From assembly GCA_039888615.1 (NCBI GenBank), contig JBDQQS010000009.1: DNA of 64,000 nucleotides; one strand, 5' to 3'. The translations under genes were made by a program, and so were the position numbers. The DNA comes from Flavimaribacter sp039888615. GTDB taxonomy: Bacteria; Pseudomonadota; Alphaproteobacteria; Rhizobiales; Rhizobiaceae. Of this stretch, positions 58,533 to 64,000 are shown piece by piece. The notes under the pieces are model-generated. The model saw only the letters and a program-made list of their open reading frames with translations. It had not been told where the DNA came from and made no database searches. Position 1 is the stretch's first letter; every line of letters starts with the position of its first letter.

Positions 58533-59786
58533 ATGGCTCGCATCGTGATGAAATTCGGCGGTACGTCCGTCGCCGATATCGACCGCATTCGAAATGTCGC
58601 CCGGCATGTGAAACGGGAGACAGACGCCGGTCACGAGGTCGCCGTCGTCGTGTCGGCCATGGCGGGCAAGACCAGCGAGCTGGTCGACTGGACGCGCCAG
58701 GCGTCATTGATCCACGATGCGCGCGAATATGACGCGGTCGTGGCCTCCGGCGAGCAGGTGACGTCGGGTCTCTTGTCGATCGTCCTCCAGTCGATGGGCG
58801 TCAACGCGCGCTCCTGGCAGGGCTGGCAGATCCCGATCCGCACCGACAACGCGCATGGCGCGGCGCGGATTCTCGATATCGACGGGAGCGAGCTGATACG
58901 CCGTTTCGGTGAAGGCCAGGTCGCCGTCATCGCCGGTTTCCAGGGACTTGGCCCCGACAACCGCATCGCCACGCTCGGGCGCGGCGGGTCGGACACCAGC
59001 GCGGTGGCGATGGCGGCTGCGCTGAAAGCCGACCGGTGTGATATCTATACGGACGTCGACGGGGTCTACACGACCGATCCGCGCATCGAGCCGAAGGCGC
59101 GGCGGCTGAAAAAGATCGCTTTCGAGGAAATGCTGGAAATGGCGTCTCTTGGAGCAAAAGTGCTGCAGGTGCGTTCCGTGGAACTGGCCATGGTGCACAA
59201 GGTGAGAACATTCGTGCGCTCGAGTTTCATCGAGCCCGACGCGCCGGGAATGGGCGATTTCGACAATCCCCCCGGTACGCTGATTTGTGATGAGGATGAA
59301 ATCGTGGAACAGGAAGTCGTAACCGGTATCGCCTACGCCAGGGACGAGGCGCAGATCTCGCTGCGGCGTCTGTCCGACCGTCCGGGCGTTTCGGCCGCCA
59401 TTTTCGGACCGCTGGCCGAGGCGCATGTCAATGTCGACATGATCGTCCAGAACATCTCAGAGGACGGCACGAAGACCGACATGACCTTCACCGTGCCGTC
59501 GTCCGACATGGAGAAATCCCTGGCGGTTCTGGAAAAGGCGAAGGAAGCAATCGGCTTCGACGTGGTGCAGAGCGAGCCGGGGCTGGTCAAGGTCTCGGTC
59601 ATCGGCATCGGCATGCGCAGCCACGCCGGCGTTGCGGCGACCGCCTTCAGGGCGCTGGCCGGCAAGGGCATCAATATCAAGGCCATCACGACGTCGGAGA
59701 TCAAGATCTCCATTCTTATCGACAGCGCCTATGCGGAGCTTGCAGTTCGCACTTTGCATTCGGTCTACGGCCTCGATAAAACATAA
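58533..59786 (+). CDS. lysC: Aspartate kinase
   Basis: A 417-residue kinase catalysing the first step of the aspartate pathway (Lys, Met, Thr, diaminopimelate). The N-terminal MARIVMKFGGTSVADIDRIR, the catalytic TLGRGGSDTSAVAMAAALKA and YTDVDGVYTTDPRIEPKA are diagnostic. Two C-terminal ACT repeats (from VVTGIAYARDEAQISLRRLS and from LVKVSVIGIGMRSHAGVAAT) bind feedback inhibitors, as in the monofunctional alphaproteobacterial enzymes. A leader with alternative hairpins precedes the gene. lysC-ptsP-prfA-prmC is a conserved run. Confidence 0.96.
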   Translation: MARIVMKFGGTSVADIDRIRNVARHVKRETDAGHEVAVVVSAMAGKTSELVDWTRQASLIHDAREYDAVVASGEQVTSGLLSIVLQSMGVNARSWQGWQIPIRTDNAHGAARILDIDGSELIRRFGEGQVAVIAGFQGLGPDNRIATLGRGGSDTSAVAMAAALKADRCDIYTDVDGVYTTDPRIEPKARRLKKIAFEEMLEMASLGAKVLQVRSVELAMVHKVRTFVRSSFIEPDAPGMGDFDNPPGTLICDEDEIVEQEVVTGIAYARDEAQISLRRLSDRPGVSAAIFGPLAEAHVNVDMIVQNISEDGTKTDMTFTVPSSDMEKSLAVLEKAKEAIGFDVVQSEPGLVKVSVIGIGMRSHAGVAATAFRALAGKGINIKAITTSEIKISILIDSAYAELAVRTLHSVYGLDKT

Positions 59787-59848
59787 GTTGAAAACCTCCC
59801 GGCGTCGCACGTCGACCGGGACAACCTGAAACCGGGAGCGACAGCGCG

Positions 59849-62116
59849 ATGAGAGACCCGTCGGCAGGTCCGCGCGTTCTATTGCGAAAACTTCGCGAGC
59901 TCATGGCCGAAGCGCTGGAGCCGCAGGAACGGCTTGACCGTATCGTGCGCCAGATCGCCCAGAACATGGTCGCCGAGGTTTGCTCCTTCTATGTGCTGCG
60001 GGCCGACGGCGTGCTCGAGCTCTATGCGACGGAAGGCCTCAACCCCGGCGCCGTTCACCTGGCGCAGCTGAAGATGGGGCAGGGCCTCGTCGGCACGATC
60101 GCCGCCAGCGCAAGGCCGCTCAGCCTGTCCGACGCCCAGTCGCATCCGGCCTTTACCTATCTGCCGGAAACGGGCGAAGAGATTTATCACTCCTTCCTCG
60201 GCGTCCCGATCCTGCGCGCCGGTCGCACCCTCGGCGTCCTCGTCATCCAGAACAAGGCGATGCGCAACTACCGCGACGACGAGCTGGAGGCGCTTGAAAC
60301 CACGGCCATGGTGCTGGCCGAAATGATCGCCACCGGCGATCTGAAGAAGGTCACCCGTCCGGGGCTCGAACTGGATCTCAGCCGTCCGGTGACCATCGAG
60401 GGCGAATCCTACGGCGAAGGCATTGGTCTCGGCTATGCGGTGCTGCACGAGCCGCGCATCGTCGTCACCGAGCTTCTGAACGACGACATCGACGCCGAAC
60501 TGAAGCGCCTGGAAGAGGCGCTCGATTCGCTAAGACTGTCGATCGACGACATGCTGTCGCGCCGCGACGTCTCGATGGAAGGCGAACACCGCGCGGTGCT
60601 CGAGGCCTACCGGATGTTCGCCTATGATCGCGGCTGGGTGCGAAAGCTGGACGAGGCGATCCGCAACGGCCTGACGGCGGAGGCGGCCGTGGAAAAGGTG
60701 CAGAGCGACACGCGCGCGCGCATGATCCACATGACCGATCCCTATCTCCGGGAGCGGCTGCATGATTTCGACGACCTGGCGAACCGCCTGCTGCGGCAAC
60801 TGACCCGTTTCGACGACAAGGAACAACGCACCGATTTTCCGGATTCCGCGATCATCGTCGCCCGCGCCATGGGCGCCGCCGAACTGCTCGACTATCCGCG
60901 CCCGAAAATCAGAGGCGTCGTGCTGGAGGAAGGCGCGGTCACCAGCCATGTGGTGATTGTCGCCCGCGCCATGGGCATTCCGGTGGTCGGACAGGCCTCC
61001 GGCATCGTGTCGATGACCGAGAACGGCGACTCCATGATTGTCGACGGCGACGATGGCGCAGTGCATCTGCGGCCGATGGTCGACCTTGAAAGCGCCTATG
61101 CGGAGAAGGTGCGTTTCAGCGCCCGCAAGCAGGAACAGTATCGCGCGCTGCGCGAAGTCGCGCCCGTGACCCGCGACGGCGTCGAGGTGACCTTGCAGAT
61201 GAATGCGGGCCTGCTTGTCGATCTGCCGCAATTGCGCGAATCCGGCGCCAGCGGCGTCGGCCTGTTCCGCACCGAACTGCAGTTCATGATCGCTTCGCGG
61301 ATGCCCAAGTTCGAAGAGCAGTGCAACTTCTATCGCAGCGTTATCAAACAGGCCGAGGGCAAGTCCGTGACCTTTCGCGCGCTCGACATCGGCGGCGACA
61401 AGGTGGTGCCGTTCTTCCGCGGCGCGCATGAGGAAAACCCGGCGCTCGGCTGGCGCGCGATGCGTCTGGCGCTCGACCGGCCGGGCATCCTGCGCGTGCA
61501 GCTGCGCTCGCTCCTGCGGGCGGCGGCCAACCAGGAACTGCGGTTGATGTTTCCGATGGTGACGGAGATCGACGAGTTCAGGACCGCCCGGACGCTGGTC
61601 GCCCGCGAAGTCAACCACCTGTCGCGCTTCGGCCATGATCTTCCGCGAAAGGTCGAACTCGGCGTGATGCTGGAAGTTCCGAGCCTGATGTGGCAACTCG
61701 ACGAGGTGATGACGGAGGCCGACTTCGTTTCGGTGGGATCCAACGATCTGTTCCAGTTCACGATGGCCTCGGATCGCGGCAACGCCAGGGTGAGCAACCG
61801 TTTCGACCCGCTCGGCCGCACCTTCCTGCGGGTCTTGCGGCAGATCGTCCTGGCCGCGGAACGCAACGCGACGCCGCTGACGCTGTGCGGCGAGATGGCC
61901 GGCCGGCCGCTGACCGCCATGGCGCTGATCGGGATCGGCTTTCGCTCCATCTCGATGGCGCCGGCGGCGATCGGTCCGGTCAAGTCGATGCTGCTTGCGC
62001 TCGACGCGGAGCGTTTGTCGAAAGCGCTGCTGCCGGCGCTCGACAACGGCCTCAGCGGCAAGCCGGTGCGCAACCTGCTGCTTGAATTCGCGGAAGACAA
62101 CAACATACCGCTGTAA
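59849..62116 (+). CDS. ptsP: PTS-Ntr enzyme I (phosphoenolpyruvate-protein phosphotransferase)
   Basis: A 755-residue EI-Ntr: an N-terminal GAF domain (about residues 20-165, with VLRADGVLELYATEGLNPGA), an EI domain with the phosphorylated histidine His367 in GAVTSHVVIVARAMGIPVV, and a PEP-binding TIM barrel with VGLFRTELQFM, DIGGDKVVPFF and the active-site region TLCGEMAGRPLTAMALIGIG. It feeds phosphate to NPr and EIIA-Ntr, which regulate nitrogen, potassium and carbon storage. It begins 62 bases after lysC. Confidence 0.96.
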   Translation: MRDPSAGPRVLLRKLRELMAEALEPQERLDRIVRQIAQNMVAEVCSFYVLRADGVLELYATEGLNPGAVHLAQLKMGQGLVGTIAASARPLSLSDAQSHPAFTYLPETGEEIYHSFLGVPILRAGRTLGVLVIQNKAMRNYRDDELEALETTAMVLAEMIATGDLKKVTRPGLELDLSRPVTIEGESYGEGIGLGYAVLHEPRIVVTELLNDDIDAELKRLEEALDSLRLSIDDMLSRRDVSMEGEHRAVLEAYRMFAYDRGWVRKLDEAIRNGLTAEAAVEKVQSDTRARMIHMTDPYLRERLHDFDDLANRLLRQLTRFDDKEQRTDFPDSAIIVARAMGAAELLDYPRPKIRGVVLEEGAVTSHVVIVARAMGIPVVGQASGIVSMTENGDSMIVDGDDGAVHLRPMVDLESAYAEKVRFSARKQEQYRALREVAPVTRDGVEVTLQMNAGLLVDLPQLRESGASGVGLFRTELQFMIASRMPKFEEQCNFYRSVIKQAEGKSVTFRALDIGGDKVVPFFRGAHEENPALGWRAMRLALDRPGILRVQLRSLLRAAANQELRLMFPMVTEIDEFRTARTLVAREVNHLSRFGHDLPRKVELGVMLEVPSLMWQLDEVMTEADFVSVGSNDLFQFTMASDRGNARVSNRFDPLGRTFLRVLRQIVLAAERNATPLTLCGEMAGRPLTAMALIGIGFRSISMAPAAIGPVKSMLLALDAERLSKALLPALDNGLSGKPVRNLLLEFAEDNNIPL

Positions 62117-62139
62117 CCCACCTCTGTCCGGAAACACCC

Positions 62140-63216
62140 ATGGCAACCCTTCCACTGGAAAAGATGCGTCAACTCGAGAATCGCTTCGGCGAAATCGAGG
62201 CGCGCATGGCGCAAGGTCCCGAATCGGACGTCTATGTCAGGCTGGCGTCCGAATATTCGGAGCTGGAGCCGGTGGTCGTCGCCATCCGCAATCACGGCAA
62301 AACCATTACGGAAATTGGCGATCTGAAGCAGATGCTGAAGGATCGCGACACCGAACAGGAGATGCGCGCGCTGGCCGAACTCGAACTGGCGGAGCTCGAG
62401 GAGCGGCTGGAGGAGCTCGAGGCGCAGATGCAGGTGATGCTTCTGCCCAGGGACGCGGCCGACGAGAAAAGCGCGATCCTGGAAATCCGCGCCGGCACCG
62501 GCGGATCGGAGGCGGCGCTGTTCGCCGGGGACCTCTTTCGCATGTATGAGCGCTACGCCGGATCGCACGGGTGGAAGGTTGAGGTCGTCAGCGCAAGCGA
62601 GGGCGAAGCAGGCGGCTACAAGGAAATCGTCGCGACGATCTCGGGTCGGGGCGTGTTCGCCCGGCTGAAATTCGAATCCGGCGTGCATCGCGTGCAGCGC
62701 GTGCCGGAAACGGAATCCGGCGGCCGGATTCACACCTCCGCCGCAACCGTTGCGGTGCTGCCGGAGGCGGAGGAAATCGACGTGGAGATCCGCAACGAGG
62801 ATATCCGCATCGACACGATGCGCGCCTCCGGCGCTGGCGGCCAGCACGTCAACACGACCGACTCGGCTGTCCGGATCACGCACCTGCCGACAGGCGTCGT
62901 CGTGACCCAGTCGGAAAAGTCGCAGCACCAGAACCGCGCGCGCGCCATGCAGTTGCTGCGGGCGCGCCTCTTCGATATGGAGCGGCAGAAGGCCGACAGC
63001 GAACGGTCCGCCGAGCGCAAGAGCCAGGTTGGGTCGGGCGATCGGTCGGAACGCATCCGGACCTACAATTTTCCGCAGGGGCGCGTCACGGACCATCGCA
63101 TCAACCTGACGCTCTACAAGCTCGACCGGCTGATGGAAGGGGAGATCGATGAGGTCGTCGATGCGCTCGTTGCCGACTATCAGGCCGGTCAGCTCGCCGC
63201 CCTGTCCGAGACCTGA
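62140..63216 (+). CDS. prfA: Peptide chain release factor 1
   Basis: A 358-residue class I release factor for UAA and UAG. The GGQ motif that reaches the peptidyl-transferase centre is in MRASGAGGQHVNTTDSAVRI; the stop-codon-reading domain region HRVQRVPETESGGRIHTSAA is of the RF1 type, and SGDRSERIRTYNFPQGRVTD closes domain 3. It is the substrate of the methyltransferase encoded right after it. The spacing from ptsP (23 bases) suggests cotranscription. Confidence 0.97.
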   Translation: MATLPLEKMRQLENRFGEIEARMAQGPESDVYVRLASEYSELEPVVVAIRNHGKTITEIGDLKQMLKDRDTEQEMRALAELELAELEERLEELEAQMQVMLLPRDAADEKSAILEIRAGTGGSEAALFAGDLFRMYERYAGSHGWKVEVVSASEGEAGGYKEIVATISGRGVFARLKFESGVHRVQRVPETESGGRIHTSAATVAVLPEAEEIDVEIRNEDIRIDTMRASGAGGQHVNTTDSAVRITHLPTGVVVTQSEKSQHQNRARAMQLLRARLFDMERQKADSERSAERKSQVGSGDRSERIRTYNFPQGRVTDHRINLTLYKLDRLMEGEIDEVVDALVADYQAGQLAALSET

Positions 63217-63221
63217 TCTGC

Positions 63222-64000
63222 GTGACCAAAGCCGTTCCGGAGTTCAGCGCCGCGACGATCGCCGAAGCCGTCAAGGCCGCCGGTCGTCAGTTCGCGGAGG
63301 CTGGTCTGGAGGCGCCGGAGCGCAGCGCGCAGATCCTGATTTGCGGATTGCTGGATATCGGCCTGACCGAACTGGTGCTTGACGCCCGCAATCCGCTGGA
63401 CGCGGAAGCGCAAAGCCGCGTCGCTTCCGCCGTCGCGCGGGCGCTTGCGGGCGAACCGGTGCATCGCATCCTCGGTCGGCGCGAATTCTACGGCCTCGAA
63501 CTGCAGCTGAACGAGGATACGCTCGAACCGCGTCCGGACACCGAAATCCTGGTCGACGCCGCCTTGCCTTACGTTACGGCGATTGCGGAGCGGCATGGCG
63601 GCTGCGACATTCTCGATCTCGGCACGGGAACGGGCGCGATCGCACTCGCCATTCTTTCACATGTGAAGCAGGCGAGGGCGCTTGGCGTGGACATCAGCGA
63701 GAAGGCGGTTCTTGCGGCGACGCAGAACGCGCGCCGCCATGGCCTGGATGAGCGCTTCCGCGCGACGACCGGGGACTGGTTTGAAAATATTTCCGATCGT
63801 TTTGATGTAATCGTCTCCAACCCTCCCTATATCCGCAGAATTGATATTGACGGGTTGTCCGAGGCGGTGCGTCGCCATGATCCGGTTCGGGCGCTTGATG
63901 GCGGGCCGGACGGCCTGGACGCCTACAGGATCATAGCCCGGGAAGCAGACAACCATCTCAAACAGGGCGGACGCATTGTCCTCGAAACCGGTTTCGACCA
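63222..64000 (+). CDS. prmC: Peptide chain release factor N5-glutamine methyltransferase (3' end outside window)
   Basis: The first 259 codons are present, cut by the window end. It begins with GTG at 63222, five bases after prfA, with the reading VTKAVPEFSAATIAEAVKA. The helical N-terminal domain includes the substrate-docking LGRREFYGLELQLNEDTLEP, and the SAM motif I is DILDLGTGTGAIALAILSHV. The catalytic NPPY is in VIVSNPPYIRRIDIDG, as in PrmC/HemK, which methylates the Gln of the GGQ motif in RF1 and RF2. Cotranscribed with prfA. Confidence 0.95.
   Translation, partial: MTKAVPEFSAATIAEAVKAAGRQFAEAGLEAPERSAQILICGLLDIGLTELVLDARNPLDAEAQSRVASAVARALAGEPVHRILGRREFYGLELQLNEDTLEPRPDTEILVDAALPYVTAIAERHGGCDILDLGTGTGAIALAILSHVKQARALGVDISEKAVLAATQNARRHGLDERFRATTGDWFENISDRFDVIVSNPPYIRRIDIDGLSEAVRRHDPVRALDGGPDGLDAYRIIAREADNHLKQGGRIVLETGFD

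Noticed and set aside
60530..63096. Long open frames (541 and 588 codons) antisense to ptsP and prfA
   Set aside because: Shadows of two certain genes; composition is the His/Arg-rich pattern typical of antisense translation.
1..64000. CRISPR arrays, insertion sequences or prophage structural genes
   Set aside because: No evenly spaced repeats, no transposase, integrase or phage structural protein was recognised anywhere in the window.

Overview
The window is high-GC, gene-dense chromosomal DNA of an alphaproteobacterium, most likely order Hyphomicrobiales (Rhizobiales). This is inferred from gene neighbourhoods I know from that order: ftsE-ftsX-ydcF-plsC; a cpdR-type receiver; TIGR02302-lysA-lipoprotein-argH with tlpA divergent; HIG1 protein-ATP:cobalamin adenosyltransferase-etfB-etfA-hbd; argJ-GNAT-mutT; and lysC-ptsP-prfA-prmC. 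Genus cannot be assigned from the sequence alone.

Layout. 1-5.9 kb: end of a possible phasin gene, DUF2200, a cytosine deaminase-like amidohydrolase, hisC-tyrC, DUF2125 and a ChaC-like cyclotransferase. 5.8-9.2 kb: the leftward operon ftsE-ftsX-ydcF-plsC. 9.3-11.8 kb: a small membrane protein, hpt, cpdR and a LysE exporter. 11.8-18.2 kb: TIGR02302, lysA, a small lipoprotein, argH and tlpA. 18.2-24 kb: a beta-hydroxyacid dehydrogenase, an adenylate cyclase, a macro-domain protein with a secreted thioredoxin, TrkH and 3-hydroxybutyryl-CoA dehydrogenase. 24-29.9 kb: electron-transfer flavoprotein, rhomboid, adenosyltransferase, HIG1 protein, an SDR, a BrkB-like protein and a small membrane protein. 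29.9-36 kb: gluQRS, an AlkA-type glycosylase, an HNH nuclease, dsbB, a YqaA protein, tRNA-Leu(CAA), a K+/H+ antiporter and a small membrane protein. 36.4-38.1 kb: an acyl-CoA synthetase.

About 38-42.5 kb is an accessory island. It holds a 'KSTGPRT' protein whose frame never closes before the neighbouring gene, a visibly AT-richer HEPN-like protein facing a DUF2971 protein, a solitary HicB antitoxin, and a BrnT/XRE toxin-antitoxin pair set between two ~70-bp direct repeats. Short palindromic repeats cluster here and again at 56.6-57.6 kb. Their stems differ between copies by paired, compensatory changes, so the hairpin itself seems to be conserved.

42.5 kb to the end returns to core genes: a BioF2-type acetyltransferase with a Wzx-like flippase, secA, a parvulin isomerase, argJ-GNAT-mutT, a small membrane protein, PPK2, a BioC-like methyltransferase, comF, grxC-nitrilase-DUF1178, a VOC protein, ubiG, and lysC-ptsP-prfA-prmC (cut by the window end). 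lysC has a leader that can form two mutually exclusive hairpins, the second followed by a U-rich tract, so attenuation is possible.

Most of the window is amino-acid biosynthesis (His, Tyr, Lys, Arg), envelope and division functions, and translation termination. The candidates for something undescribed are the HEPN-like/DUF2971 pair, the repeat-flanked toxin-antitoxin cassette, the palindromic repeat superfamily and the lysC leader.
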